A stretch of DNA of 64,000 nt from an uncultured Lachnospiraceae bacterium (GTDB lineage: Bacteria; Bacillota; Clostridia; Lachnospirales; Lachnospiraceae), in the NCBI GenBank assembly GCA_910576975.1, contig CAJTJY010000016.1:23300-87299 (forward strand). The letters are read 5' to 3'. Position 1 is the first letter of the stretch, and each line of letters begins with the position of its first letter. Positions 45,616 through 54,922 of this stretch are shown here, one piece after another. The translations under genes and the position numbers were made by a program. The notes beneath the pieces were generated by a model. The model did no database searches. It worked only from the letters and a program-made list of their open reading frames with translations, and had not been told where the DNA came from.

Positions 45616-45792
45616 TTAATTATATTTACGCTTTCTAGCTGCTTCGGATTTTTTCTTACGTCTTACGCTTGGCTTTTCGTAATGTTCTCTTTTACGAATT
45701 TCCTGCTGAATTCCTGCCTTGGCACAGTTTCTTTTGAATCTGCGTAAAGCGCTATCCAAAGTTTCGTTTTCTTTAACGATTACATTTGACAT
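45616..45792 (-). CDS. rpsU: Ribosomal protein bS21
   Basis: 58 residues: MSNVIVKENETLDSALRRFK, then RNCAKAGIQQEIRKREHYEK and a Lys/Arg-rich end PSVRRKKKSEAARKRKYN. This is a full, typical bS21. It has its own promoter and terminator, so it is a single-gene unit between alaS and the asp23 operon. Confidence 0.95.
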   Translation of the reverse strand: MSNVIVKENETLDSALRRFKRNCAKAGIQQEIRKREHYEKPSVRRKKKSEAARKRKYN

Positions 45793-45869
45793 AGTCTCAC
45801 ACCTAACCTCCCTCCAGTTGCGTATTGTGCATATTCAACTGTTTGGGTCATTTTATTGCACTATTAGAT

Positions 45870-45897
45870 AGTATAACAGATTTTCTACATAAGTCAA
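45870..45897 (-). promoter_or_regulatory. Sigma-A promoter of rpsU
   Basis: Minus strand TTGACT (45892-45897), 16-bp spacer, TATACT (45870-45875), giving a leader of about 70 nt. Confidence 0.7.
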
Positions 45898-45923
45898 CTA
45901 TTTTTATTGGAAATCTTTAGAAA

Positions 45924-48575
45924 TCATAATTGACTCTCCAAAGCCGTTCTTGCTTCTGCGATGGCGTCCGAAATTCCAGCCGGGTTTTTTCCGCCTGCCT
46001 GAGCCATATTGGGACGCCCGCCGCCTCCTCCTCCGACTTTTCCTGCGATCGCCTTAATCAGATTCCCGGCATGCGCTCCCTGATTCATGGCTTCCTGGGT
46101 GGCCATGGCAATAAGATTGACCTTGCCATCTTTCTCAGAGGCAAGCACCACCACGCCTTCTTTCAGCTTGTCTTTCAACTGGTCTCCCAAGTCTCTAAGA
46201 CCATTCATATCCACTCCTGGCACGCTTGCGGCAAGAAGCTTCACGCCTTTTACCTCTGTCACCTGATCCATCACGTCTCCAAGAGCGTCTTTTGCCGCCT
46301 TGCTCTTTAAGGATTCATTTTCTGCCTGTAACGCTTTTAAGTCGCACATCAGATGTTCTAATTTTTCCAAAAGCCCTGCGGGATTGGTTTTTACCGTCTT
46401 TGCCGCTGCCGCCAAAGTCTCCTCTAACTTGTCATAATAGGCAAACACGGCTTTGGAGGTCAGGGCTTCGATTCTGCGCACGCCTGCGGCGACGCCTGAT
46501 TCAGAAATAATCTTAAAAGCGCTGATGCCGCTAGTATTTTCTACATGCGTTCCGCCACAGAGCTCAATAGAGAAGTCTCCCATTTTAACGACACGGACAA
46601 AGTCTCCATATTTCTCTCCAAACAACGCCATTGCCCCTGTCTTTTTCGCCTCCTCCAAGGTCATCACCTCTGTCACCACCGGAAGAGCGGATGCAATTTT
46701 CTCATTGACGATAGTTTCCACTTTTGCAATCTCTTCTGGCGTCATAGCTGCAAAATGAGAAAAGTCAAACCTAAGCCTGTCCGCATTCACATCGGATCCA
46801 TGTTGTTCGACATGGCTTCCCAGCACTTCCCGCAGCGCTTTCTGCAGAAGATGCGTAGCGCTGTGATTCCTTCCAATCAAGGCGCGCTTTTCTTCAGCCA
46901 CAGATAATTCTACCATGTCTCCTGTTTTAAACATCCCTGCCTTTACAGTTCCCACATGGCCAATCCGCCCGCCTCTTAAATGAACGACGTCCTCCACCTG
47001 GAATAGATGATCTCCGGCACGAATCACGCCAGTGTCTGCGTTTTGTCCGCCCATGGTCGCATAAAACGGAGTCTCTTCCACAATTATGGTTCCGCGCTCG
47101 CCGTCAGACAACGCTTCTGTCAGTTCCGTTTCCGTGGTCAGCACCGTAATCTTAGAGCTGTGTTTCAAACGGTCATATCCCACGAATTTTGAGGTGACGG
47201 CCGTATCAATATCATCATATACGGTGGCATCCGCCCCCATATAGTTGGTCTCTTTCCTTGCATTGCGGGCTTTGCTGCGCTGTTTTTCCATAGATGCCGC
47301 AAAACCTGCCTCGTCTATGGAAAATCCTTTTTCTTCCAAGATTTCCTGGGTAAGGTCGATGGGGAATCCATAAGTATCATACAACTTAAAGGCATCTTCG
47401 CCAGACAATACTTTCTCTCCCGTTTTCGCCATTTCCTCCTGCATTTCAGAAAGAATGCTTAATCCCTGGTCAATGGTCTTGTCGAACTTCTCCTCTTCCT
47501 GGGTCAGCACCTTAAAAATAAATTCCTTCTTCTCTTCCAGCTCTGGATAGCCATCCTTGCTCTCTGAAATCACTGTGCCGCTTAAAATCGCCAGAAATTT
47601 GTCAGAAATGCCCAAAAGCCTTCCATGGCGCGCCGCACGGCGGATCAATCGCCGCAGCACATATCCTCTTCCTTCATTGGACGGCATGATTCCATCGGAA
47701 ATCATAAATGTAGCAGAGCGCATATGGTCTGTAATGAGGCGGATAGACACATCGTCCTGCTCGTTTACCTGATAAGCCTTGCCTGACACTTCGCAAACCT
47801 TGTCACGGATTGCTTTCATGGTGTCGACGTCAAATACAGAGTCCACATCCTGGACCACCACCGCCAGACGTTCTAAGCCCATTCCCGTGTCAATATTCTT
47901 ATTGGCAAGCTCTTGATAGTTCCCATGCCCATCCCCGTCAAACTGGGTGAACACGTTGTTCCAAACTTCCATAAAGCGGTCGCAGTCACAGCCCACCTTG
48001 CAGTCCGGCTTACCACATCCATAATTCTCTCCCCTGTCATAATAGATCTCAGAACAAGGACCGCAGGGACCTGCCCCATGTTCCCAGAAATTATCGCAAT
48101 TCCCATTTTCATCCCGGTAAAAACGGGTAATCTTCTCCTTAGGAACACCCACTTCCTTAGTCCAGATCTCAAAAGCCTCGTCATCTTCCCCATAAATCGA
48201 GGGATAGAGACGTTCTGGATCCATGCCGATGACTTTTGTAAGAAACTCCCAGCTCCATGCGATCGCCTCATGTTTAAAGTAATCTCCAAAAGAGAAGTTT
48301 CCAAGCATTTCAAAAAAAGTCAGATGCCTTGCGGTCTTTCCAACATTCTCAATGTCCCCGGTACGGATACATTTCTGGCAAGTGGTAACACGCTTCTTCG
48401 GCGGAATATCCTGACCCGTAAAATAAGGCTTTAAGGGAGCCATCCCCGCATTAATCAGCAGCAGGCTGTTGTCATTATGCGGCACCAGCGAAAAGCTCTT
48501 CATTGCAAGGTGCTCCTTGCTCTCAAAAAATTCCAGATACATCCTGCGCAGCTCATTTACTCCATATTTCTTCAC
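45924..48575 (-). CDS. alaS: Alanyl-tRNA synthetase
   Basis: 883 residues, full length. The class II catalytic N terminus has LLINAGMAPLKPYFTG and ARHLTFFEMLGNFSFGDYFK. The editing domain has NHSATHLLQKAL and the zinc site ELCGGTHVENT. A C-terminal DHHA1 domain ends with AGGKNPAGISDAIA. The start is GTG with GGAGG 9 bp upstream. No T-box leader was found before it. Confidence 0.97.
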   Translation of the reverse strand: MKKYGVNELRRMYLEFFESKEHLAMKSFSLVPHNDNSLLLINAGMAPLKPYFTGQDIPPKKRVTTCQKCIRTGDIENVGKTARHLTFFEMLGNFSFGDYFKHEAIAWSWEFLTKVIGMDPERLYPSIYGEDDEAFEIWTKEVGVPKEKITRFYRDENGNCDNFWEHGAGPCGPCSEIYYDRGENYGCGKPDCKVGCDCDRFMEVWNNVFTQFDGDGHGNYQELANKNIDTGMGLERLAVVVQDVDSVFDVDTMKAIRDKVCEVSGKAYQVNEQDDVSIRLITDHMRSATFMISDGIMPSNEGRGYVLRRLIRRAARHGRLLGISDKFLAILSGTVISESKDGYPELEEKKEFIFKVLTQEEEKFDKTIDQGLSILSEMQEEMAKTGEKVLSGEDAFKLYDTYGFPIDLTQEILEEKGFSIDEAGFAASMEKQRSKARNARKETNYMGADATVYDDIDTAVTSKFVGYDRLKHSSKITVLTTETELTEALSDGERGTIIVEETPFYATMGGQNADTGVIRAGDHLFQVEDVVHLRGGRIGHVGTVKAGMFKTGDMVELSVAEEKRALIGRNHSATHLLQKALREVLGSHVEQHGSDVNADRLRFDFSHFAAMTPEEIAKVETIVNEKIASALPVVTEVMTLEEAKKTGAMALFGEKYGDFVRVVKMGDFSIELCGGTHVENTSGISAFKIISESGVAAGVRRIEALTSKAVFAYYDKLEETLAAAAKTVKTNPAGLLEKLEHLMCDLKALQAENESLKSKAAKDALGDVMDQVTEVKGVKLLAASVPGVDMNGLRDLGDQLKDKLKEGVVVLASEKDGKVNLIAMATQEAMNQGAHAGNLIKAIAGKVGGGGGGRPNMAQAGGKNPAGISDAIAEARTALESQL

Positions 48576-48620
48576 AACAACTTTCCTCCAACGTCAATTT
48601 CTCTTCTTGCGCCGTCCCAT

Positions 48621-48734
48621 CTAGGCGTTTTTCTTGTCGCGCAGCTTCTTCCCCAGAAAGATTCCCGCCGCTGCCACTGCTGCAAATAACACAACCTTCA
48701 CTGCATACTGTAATAACGAAGCTAAAAATGCCAT
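48621..48734 (-). CDS. 37-residue membrane protein upstream of alaS
   Basis: MAFLASLLQYAVKVVLFAAV, then AAAGIFLGKKLRDKKNA. It is one hydrophobic helix with a positively charged tail, preceded by AGGAGG 6 bp before the ATG. It lies 45 bp before alaS on the same strand. Small single-pass proteins of this kind are often missed. Function unknown; the good ribosome binding site and clean topology support it as real. Confidence 0.7.
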   Translation of the reverse strand: MAFLASLLQYAVKVVLFAAVAAAGIFLGKKLRDKKNA

Positions 48735-48782
48735 AACGCACCTCCTATCAAATGTTTATCATACCACACGCCGCCGCCTCTT

Positions 48783-49556
48783 TCAAGCCCTGCCGCTCTT
48801 TGACTCGAAAACAAGTTCTTGATTTTCTTTATGAAACGCAAAAATCCGCCCCCGGAACTTCTCATGCCCAGGAATGCCAAGATATTCCTCAGACAGTTCA
48901 TAATGCTTCCATAAATGCATCGGAATCACCAGGCCTGTCCCGACCTGTTCTAAAAAATAATCAATCCCTAAAAACTGATTATGTTCCTGCCTAGGATCAA
49001 CCACTACGAAAGATACGTCAATTTTTACGTCCCGCAGCAAGTCAATCTGCTCCTTATAAGCCGTCTCCTGATAACTGTTTGATTCCTCCGGCTCCCCTTC
49101 CCAGCGCCACCAGTTCAAATCTCCCGCATGATAGATCGTTTTCCCAGAAATAGTGACCATGAATGCCACGCCGCTATCTGTGGAACGCAAAGTCTCCACG
49201 ATAGCTTCTGCAACCTGATGCCTCTCCCCTGGCTTTACATAGGTGATTCTCTCTTTGACATCCTCCCCGATTCCCAGACGTTTCAACACAGAATTGCCAA
49301 GTTTCTTTTTCGCCTCTTTGGCAAAGACGTAATGGATATCCTTGTATCGCCGGCTCCATGTGAGTACTTCCGGGTCAAAATGATCTCTATGGCTGTGACT
49401 GGAAAACACATACACGGGAGTCTCTTTTGGAAATTCTGGCATCCTGCCATGGTATTCACAGGAGGGAACGCCTGTCCCATTGTAATAATCAAATACCAAT
49501 ACCCTGCCTTCTACTTCCACGCAAAAGGCACTGTGATGAATATAAGTGATCTTCAT
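48783..49556 (-). CDS. Metallo-beta-lactamase-fold hydrolase
   Basis: 257 residues. Zinc motif HSHRDHFD (HxHxDH), then DSGVAFMVTISGKTIYHAGD with the third-metal Asp, and a late His in GLVIPMHLW. It belongs to the UlaG/YtnP-like L-ascorbate-lactonase-type group of soluble hydrolases; the substrate cannot be told. GAGGAA precedes the ATG. Confidence 0.85.
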   Translation of the reverse strand: MKITYIHHSAFCVEVEGRVLVFDYYNGTGVPSCEYHGRMPEFPKETPVYVFSSHSHRDHFDPEVLTWSRRYKDIHYVFAKEAKKKLGNSVLKRLGIGEDVKERITYVKPGERHQVAEAIVETLRSTDSGVAFMVTISGKTIYHAGDLNWWRWEGEPEESNSYQETAYKEQIDLLRDVKIDVSFVVVDPRQEHNQFLGIDYFLEQVGTGLVIPMHLWKHYELSEEYLGIPGHEKFRGRIFAFHKENQELVFESKSGRA

Positions 49557-49573
49557 ATCATGTTTCCTCTAAT

Positions 49574-49756
49574 TTGAGTTTCCGCATTTTGCAATTCATA
49601 GCGCCAAAAGGTCTTGCTGCCTTTGGCAGCATAGACATCTTGCACAAAAAGTACTTGAAAAGCTAGCTTTTCAGAGCGCTTTTATGTGCAAAGTGTTTTC
49701 ATCACTTTGTGATGGAAACCTTTTGGCGCTATGAATTGCAAAATGCAAAAACTCAA
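49574..49756. repeat. 183-bp palindromic element, copy B
   Basis: The ends pair from TTGAGTTT / AAAACTCAA inward. Long matching arms include GCATTTTGCAATTCATAGCG and CCAAAAGG, and the centre is TTGAAAAGCTAGCTTTTCA. It has the same length and centre as copy A (35965-36147), with different outer sequence; the half copy at 30482-30527 matches this one. No open frame of note. Confidence 0.8.
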
Positions 49757-49868
49757 GTCCTCTAAGTCTTCCTTACAACAGAAGTCACGGCTTCTGCAAC
49801 TTCTCACACAGATATACTATCACATTTTCCCTTGTTTTTCAATGACGCCCCATAATTGTTCGAAAAGT

Positions 49869-49918
49869 AAAAAAGCTTGGGGTAATTGCGCAACTGCCCG
49901 CTGCACAATCACCCCTTT
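49869..49918 (-). terminator. Terminator of spoIVA
   Basis: Minus strand GGGGT and ACCCC close a hairpin with an inner TTGTGCA/TGCGCAA stem, followed by AAGCTTTTTTA. Confidence 0.65.
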
Positions 49919-49938
49919 TCTTAGATATTTATTCCACA

Positions 49939-51426
49939 CTATATAATGATGCATACCAGGCCGCCGTTGCTGTCATTGACAATCTTTTGCATGGTGTCCT
50001 GCAGCTTCACCTGGCTCTCGTCGTCCATCATGGTTATTTTGCTGCGTATGCCGTCTTCCACCAATTCCCCGATGGATTTTCCAAAAATGTTTGTCTGCCA
50101 AATCCCTTCCTCCTGGTCCCTGGAGGTCTTAATATAGCCAATCAAGTCCTGCGCCTGCTCCTCGCTGCCTATGATCGGGGCGATCTCCGTCTCCACATTC
50201 GCCCGTATCATATGGATCGACGGGGACTGCGCTTTGATTTTGACGCCGAACTTATTACCGTGACGGATCAGCACGGGTTCCTCAATCTCAATATCCGTAA
50301 GCTGCGGCGTTACCACGCCGTACCCTTTCTGCTTCACCGCCTCCATGGCGCTGCCTACCTTGTCATACTCTTTCTTCATCACCGACAGTTCACGGATCAT
50401 AGAAATCAGCTGGTATTCGCCCTGAATCGGCACGCCTGTAAGCTCGCTCATATTTTCATAATAATATTTCTCGTCAATATCAAAAATAATCTGCACGCAT
50501 CCCCGCGATAGCTCCACCTTATCCAGCTTCATTCGCCTGATGTATTCTCCCTCCGGCGAAAGCTCATGTCCTCGGATATCTTTGGCAAAGGTGAATTTCT
50601 TAAGAATCTGCATCGCGTTTTGAATCACGTTTTCTTTAATCTTATGAGAATTATCCAGCATTTCCACCCACTTGGGCAAAAAGAAATCCACCCGCTCAAT
50701 GGGAAATTCATATAAAATGCTTTCCAAAACGTGGTAGATATCATCTTTGCGAAGCTGCTCGCAATTGACCGGAAGCACTGCGACCCCGTATTTTTCCGCA
50801 AGTTCCTCTGCAAGCTTCTGGCTCTCAGCGCCGTAAGGCTTCTGGGTATTGAGCAGCATGATAAATGGCTTGCCCAGCTTTTTCAAAGCCCCTACCGTTT
50901 TTTCTTCAGCGGGAACATAGCTCTCTCTTGGCAGCTCCGTGATGGAACCATCCGTAGTAATGACGATCCCGATATTCGAATGCTCCCGAATCACTTTCTG
51001 CGTACCGATTTCTGCCGCCTGGGTAAATGGAATCTCATAGTCAAACCAAGGCGTTTTCACCATCCGTTCCGCTCCGTCCTCCAAATGCCCAGCTGCCCCG
51101 TCCACCATAAATCCCACGCAGTCGATCAAGCGCACGCTCACCTCGAGATCTTCGCCAAGCCGGATTTTCGCTGCTTCCTTTGGCACGAATTTCGGCTCCG
51201 TAGTCATAACTGTTTTCCCTTGCGCCGACTGCGGCAGCTCATCTGTGGCACGCTCCCTGCTATGTACGTCCTCCATCTCTGGCAGCACCATCAAATCCAT
51301 AAACCGCTTGATAAACGTGGATTTTCCGGTTCTTACAGGTCCCACCACTCCAATGTAAATATCCCCATTGGTCCTAGCGCTGATATCTTTGTAAATATTA
51401 TATGTACCTGCACTGATATTTTCCAT
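49939..51426 (-). CDS. spoIVA: SpoIVA, spore coat morphogenetic ATPase
   Basis: 495 residues. Walker A is GVVGPVRTGKSTFIKRFMDL. The sequence has the conserved VRLIDCVGFMVDGAAGH, and a C-terminal part ends QKIVNDSNGGLVCIII, the strongly conserved SpoIVA tail. It polymerises on the forespore surface as the base of the coat. The AGGAGG site lies in one arm of an inverted repeat (51431-51471). A monocistronic unit with its own terminator. Confidence 0.97.
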   Translation of the reverse strand: MENISAGTYNIYKDISARTNGDIYIGVVGPVRTGKSTFIKRFMDLMVLPEMEDVHSRERATDELPQSAQGKTVMTTEPKFVPKEAAKIRLGEDLEVSVRLIDCVGFMVDGAAGHLEDGAERMVKTPWFDYEIPFTQAAEIGTQKVIREHSNIGIVITTDGSITELPRESYVPAEEKTVGALKKLGKPFIMLLNTQKPYGAESQKLAEELAEKYGVAVLPVNCEQLRKDDIYHVLESILYEFPIERVDFFLPKWVEMLDNSHKIKENVIQNAMQILKKFTFAKDIRGHELSPEGEYIRRMKLDKVELSRGCVQIIFDIDEKYYYENMSELTGVPIQGEYQLISMIRELSVMKKEYDKVGSAMEAVKQKGYGVVTPQLTDIEIEEPVLIRHGNKFGVKIKAQSPSIHMIRANVETEIAPIIGSEEQAQDLIGYIKTSRDQEEGIWQTNIFGKSIGELVEDGIRSKITMMDDESQVKLQDTMQKIVNDSNGGLVCIII

Positions 51427-51430
51427 ACAA

Positions 51431-51471
51431 AAACCTCCTGTTCTACTGTTATCAGTATATGCAGGAGGTTT
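51431..51471 (-). promoter_or_regulatory. Inverted repeat covering the spoIVA ribosome binding site
   Basis: AAACCTCCTG and CAGGAGGTTT form a perfect 10-bp inverted repeat with 21 bp between. The arm near the gene is the ribosome binding site itself. CATATACT, resembling a sigma-E -10 element, lies in the loop. If that is the promoter, the far arm is not transcribed; if not, the site is sequestered. Confidence 0.45.
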
Positions 51472-51531
51472 ATCCTTAGAACATACAGTTTATAGAAATA
51501 TGGCGGGCAGCTTCAGGCTCAGCCGTATTTG

Positions 51532-52692
51532 TCAATTTATTGGCACGATATATAAATTCTCCTCTTGCAATGGTTCCTCTCCCTCTGGATAGGATTTGAT
51601 AAACAAAAGACTCTCCACCTGATCTACATCAATCACTCGTGCCAGAGCTACCTTGGATTCATAAATTTCTGACTCTTGATCTACATAATTGCTGCTGGCC
51701 AAGCCATTAGAAATCCCTATATGCATCGTTCCATCTTTTAAACGCACTCCAGTAAATGCCGGCGGTTCCTGGAGCAGCCCATGCTCCATCTCCACTCCAT
51801 TTTCATCTATTCCTGGCACTGTCTCCAGATTTCTTGGAAATTCATACGTGATAGAAATCGAAACCGGAGAAAGTTCTACGCTCTGCACAATCGCATCACT
51901 GCCCTGCAAACAGGCGTTTAGCTGATGCTGTTCGACTGCTTCATTCCCTGATAACACCCAGTCAAATGTCCACGTTCCCTGAGCGTCTACAGCGACTTCT
52001 CCTGCTTTTTCTTCATAGACGCCCAAATCTCTTAATTCCACATGGATCGGCCTGTCAATAAAGGCTCCTTTCCGGCTGTTCATCATCATTACTTGAAATT
52101 CCATGCTCCCATCTTCCATCATATAACTCGGGCTCTCTCCCTCTGCCAGAGGCGTACCGTCTGATTGCATCATTTTTCCATCCGCTCCTTGTATCAAGCC
52201 GTCATAAAATGACGCACTCCATCCTCCGCTCGCTTCTTTCTCATGATCCACGGCAATGCTGATGTCAGAAAATCCTGGTTCTTTTCCGTCTTCAAGCTGA
52301 TATCCCTCCACTTTAAAAGAAAGGTATGCAAAGTTATTATCCACGATGCTCTGATGCACTGTCACCGTGACATCGCCCTGCGTCACAGATTTACCTACAA
52401 ACGAAGCCATCTGATTCTCCTCTAACTGCAAGCGCTGCTTAGGCGTTGGATGCAGTTTTTGTTCCAGTCCCTGACTCCATCGCATATGTGCCGCTGCGCT
52501 GATGCTGACTGTGCTAATTATGAAAAACGCTGCGATCGCAGGCCAAACCCTCTTTCTCGAAAAAGCATGTCTTGAGTTTTGCGACTGCTGGTCTTTAAGA
52601 TTTGCAAAAGTACTCGTATATTTTTGCCACACACTTTCTGGAATCTCTACATCCTTGCGCAGCTCATTCACCATATCATCAAATCGGTTCAT
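51532..52692 (-). CDS. DUF4179 membrane protein, probable anti-sigma partner
   Basis: 386 residues. A cytoplasmic head of about 48 residues (MNRFDDMVNELRKDVEIPES) is followed by one membrane helix at about 50-68 and a large outside part with the DUF4179 domain (about 70-170, SFVGKSVTQGDVTVTVHQS) and beta-rich repeats. It starts 1 bp after the sigma factor stop, with AAGGAG in the sigma gene end. Such pairs are sigma/anti-sigma in Clostridia; the signal is unknown. Confidence 0.82.
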   Translation of the reverse strand: MNRFDDMVNELRKDVEIPESVWQKYTSTFANLKDQQSQNSRHAFSRKRVWPAIAAFFIISTVSISAAAHMRWSQGLEQKLHPTPKQRLQLEENQMASFVGKSVTQGDVTVTVHQSIVDNNFAYLSFKVEGYQLEDGKEPGFSDISIAVDHEKEASGGWSASFYDGLIQGADGKMMQSDGTPLAEGESPSYMMEDGSMEFQVMMMNSRKGAFIDRPIHVELRDLGVYEEKAGEVAVDAQGTWTFDWVLSGNEAVEQHQLNACLQGSDAIVQSVELSPVSISITYEFPRNLETVPGIDENGVEMEHGLLQEPPAFTGVRLKDGTMHIGISNGLASSNYVDQESEIYESKVALARVIDVDQVESLLFIKSYPEGEEPLQEENLYIVPIN

Positions 52693-52693
52693 A

Positions 52694-53260
52694 TTATATT
52701 CTCCTTTCTACTGTGCCATAACCATTTTGTGTCACAAATTCCATTTTCCGCACGATGTTCCTTTCGCTCTTGTACTGGATTTCTAACTTCTTTCTCGCTG
52801 TTGCCAGTCTTCCCCTAATGGTATTTTCATTTACTTCCAGAATATTAGCAATCTCCTTGGTTTTAAATCCTTGCACATAGTACAAGATGATAAGCACGCG
52901 ATATTTTTCATCGAGGCAAGTCAAAAAATTTTCCCATTCCACTGTTGCATATCCTGTCTCCTGCACCCATGTTTCTTGAACGGCTTCCTCCGATACCGTT
53001 CTTTTCCGCTGCCTGAAAATTGTGTTACAGTGATTGATCAAAATACGCATTAACCATGTTTTAAAATATTTGTCTTTTTTCAACATGTCTATTTTTTCCC
53101 AACATGTCAGCACTGTCTCTTGCATTGCATCCGCAACGTCTTCTTCATTCTTTAAAATGGCTTTTGCTACCTTATAGAGAGACTTTCCCTCCTGTTCCAT
53201 CAACTGCTGGAAAGCCGCTTTATCATGCCTTCTGGCTCGTGTTATCAACAGATTCATCAT
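52694..53260 (-). CDS. ECF-type RNA polymerase sigma factor
   Basis: 188 residues. Region 2 is EDVADAMQETVLTCWEKIDM followed by KYFKTWLMRILINHCNTIFR. Region 4 is FKTKEIANILEVNENTIRGR. It pairs with the DUF4179 gene directly downstream. An in-frame ATG three bases later is also possible. AAAGGAAATA precedes the start. Confidence 0.92.
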   Translation of the reverse strand: MMNLLITRARRHDKAAFQQLMEQEGKSLYKVAKAILKNEEDVADAMQETVLTCWEKIDMLKKDKYFKTWLMRILINHCNTIFRQRKRTVSEEAVQETWVQETGYATVEWENFLTCLDEKYRVLIILYYVQGFKTKEIANILEVNENTIRGRLATARKKLEIQYKSERNIVRKMEFVTQNGYGTVERRI

Positions 53261-54211
53261 TATTTCCTTTCTTCAGAGTCCGGAACTCTCATTTTGCATT
53301 ACAACTATTAGACAAGCGAAGCCTGTTTTTTGTTTGATTTTTTTATAAATTTATTTTATATGATTTTATTTTCTAGATCTTTCGAATCTGTGGACTTTTC
53401 AAGATTGTGCAAAAATATCTTGAAGCGATGCAGCGCATTCTTGATGGATATCGTTATGCAAGATTGCGAAAAATAACCTGCAAGCGAATTTTAGACCTTT
53501 TGACATATTAATCTCATATGGTAAAAAATGAGAGGCTCTAAAATAGAACCTCTCACTACCGGATGGATATACAGCTACATGGATCACGCTCCAAAATGTT
53601 GCAGACAAACACCATATGCCAGCTCGACATGTTTTATTGTTCAATCTTGTATTCCTTAATTATACTTCCCCATATGATAAATCACTTGAAGGCATTCGTT
53701 CTGCACCATCGTTTAGATAGTCCTCGCTTTCTACCTCACCCGCTCCCCCGTTTTCGCCTATATCCGCCAGGAATTATGACTGACCTGACGTTTGTAAATA
53801 ATTCTATGATATAGGCTTAATTGCTCATAGACAGTTCCCCTCCTACATACAATGCTAAAAAAATTTCACTTCACAAACATCGTTAAGCCAGGTTCCATCT
53901 ATATGGTTAATAGTTGCTTTATATCAGGTATCCCAAAGCCTTCATTCTTCTTAATCACTTTATATTCTGTTTTTCAGAAAAGATGGTAAATGAAACGAAA
54001 ACTTCGGATACTACCAGATATCCTCTTAAGCACCTCATTGCTGTGGTGTTGTTGCTATATACTTTATTAATAAAATATATTACAAATTTAGTATTTTGTC
54101 AAGGAAATTCTTCAAAATTTTACATTATTCAACAATTTTCCCTATTAATGATGATGAAAGTAATGGAATCAAATTTCAAAAAAGCCACACATATATATTA
54201 TTTATAAATTA
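53261..54211. other. Gene-poor AT-rich stretch before the PadR array
   Basis: About 950 bp with no convincing gene. At 53529-53553 a hairpin GAGAGG-TCTA-AAA-TAGA-CCTCTC is followed on the minus strand by six T residues, a terminator without its gene. Upstream of it on that strand about 35 codons (about 53655-53765, ending NDGAERMPSSDLSYGEV) may be a coding remnant. Two degenerate direct copies of CAAGATTG..AAAAATA occur at about 53400 and 53460. Promoters of the ECF sigma gene and of the array lie at its two ends. Confidence 0.4.
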
Positions 54212-54240
54212 TTTACATTTGAAATTATTAATGATATAGT
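54212..54240 (+). promoter_or_regulatory. Promoter of PadR module 1
   Basis: TTTACA, 17-bp spacer, TATAGT. The same sequence with the same spacing stands before modules 2 and 3, followed by a conserved leader ending in the ribosome binding site. Confidence 0.65.
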
Positions 54241-54287
54241 TGCTTTGACGTATCTGTAGCCTTGTTTGGCAAAAACGGGAGGTGATT

Positions 54288-54893
54288 ATGAGCAAAAAGA
54301 TCAAAATTACAGGAAAGGCAGACAGCTTTGCAGAAAGCTTGCAAAACTGCTTGGGCGAGATGCTAGTCCTATTCTTACTGAAACAAAAACCAATGTATAC
54401 TTACGAAATTTCACAAGAACTTAACAGGATTAGCGATGGTTCTTTCACTTACAAATCCCTCTATCCTTATATTTACCGTCTCAAAAATGCAGAATGCATT
54501 GCTGAGCAAAGCAAGGAAGTAGCAAAAAACAGGACAAGGATTTATTTCCATATTACTGAATATGGCTTGACACATTTGGTGAATCTGAAGAGGAAGTACA
54601 GAGATTACCTGGCACAATTTATCCAAGAAAATGATTCTGTAGAACTGGCTGATATCATCAGCTATTTAAACTCGCCGCAAGAATTGGCGCCGGCTTATTT
54701 GGATTGTATTCCTGAGAAAGATATGACAACCTGCAAATTTAAGAGGAAACGCTATAACATATTATTAGGAAGCATATCTATTATCGTTATTGTTACTATT
54801 GCGCTATTATCAGTTAAAGTTAACGAATTTCGTAAAATGGACTCCATTTACATTCATCAATCTACTGAAATACTAGAAAAAAGTACAAAATAA
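54288..54893 (+). CDS. PadR-DUF6120 fusion, module 1
   Basis: 201 residues. Residues 1-105 are a PadR winged helix (CLGEMLVLFLLKQKPMYTYE, KSLYPYIYRLKNAECIAEQS). Residues 106-165 match the second half of a DUF6120 domain (LAQFIQENDSVELADIISYL and PQELAPAYLDC). A membrane helix lies at about 160-180. Against module 2, where these are two genes, the join is at the KYRD position, so this is an in-frame deletion fusion. The start at 54288 has GGGAGG 5 bp upstream. Probably a membrane-tied regulator. No secreted-protein gene follows it. Confidence 0.75.
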   Translation: MSKKIKITGKADSFAESLQNCLGEMLVLFLLKQKPMYTYEISQELNRISDGSFTYKSLYPYIYRLKNAECIAEQSKEVAKNRTRIYFHITEYGLTHLVNLKRKYRDYLAQFIQENDSVELADIISYLNSPQELAPAYLDCIPEKDMTTCKFKRKRYNILLGSISIIVIVTIALLSVKVNEFRKMDSIYIHQSTEILEKSTK

Positions 54894-54922
54894 TCTATTT
54901 CACAATAAAATTTAGGAAAAAT

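Larger units (their letters stand above)
49557..49938. other. Intergenic region between spoIVA and the hydrolase gene
   Basis: 382 bp, half of it the palindromic element at 49574-49756; the spoIVA terminator lies at 49869-49918. No gene seen. Confidence 0.55.

Noticed and set aside
48576..48782. T-box riboswitch before alaS
   Set aside because: The gap is short, holds a small gene, and has no T-box sequence or antiterminator fold.
50731..51495. Plus-strand open frame of 254 codons
   Set aside because: Antisense to spoIVA, which is certain; composition is rich in His, Cys and Arg as in shadow frames.
53399..53644. Minus-strand frame of 81 codons beginning MNNKTCRAGIWCLS
   Set aside because: It runs across a terminator-like hairpin, has no ribosome binding site and no recognisable domain.
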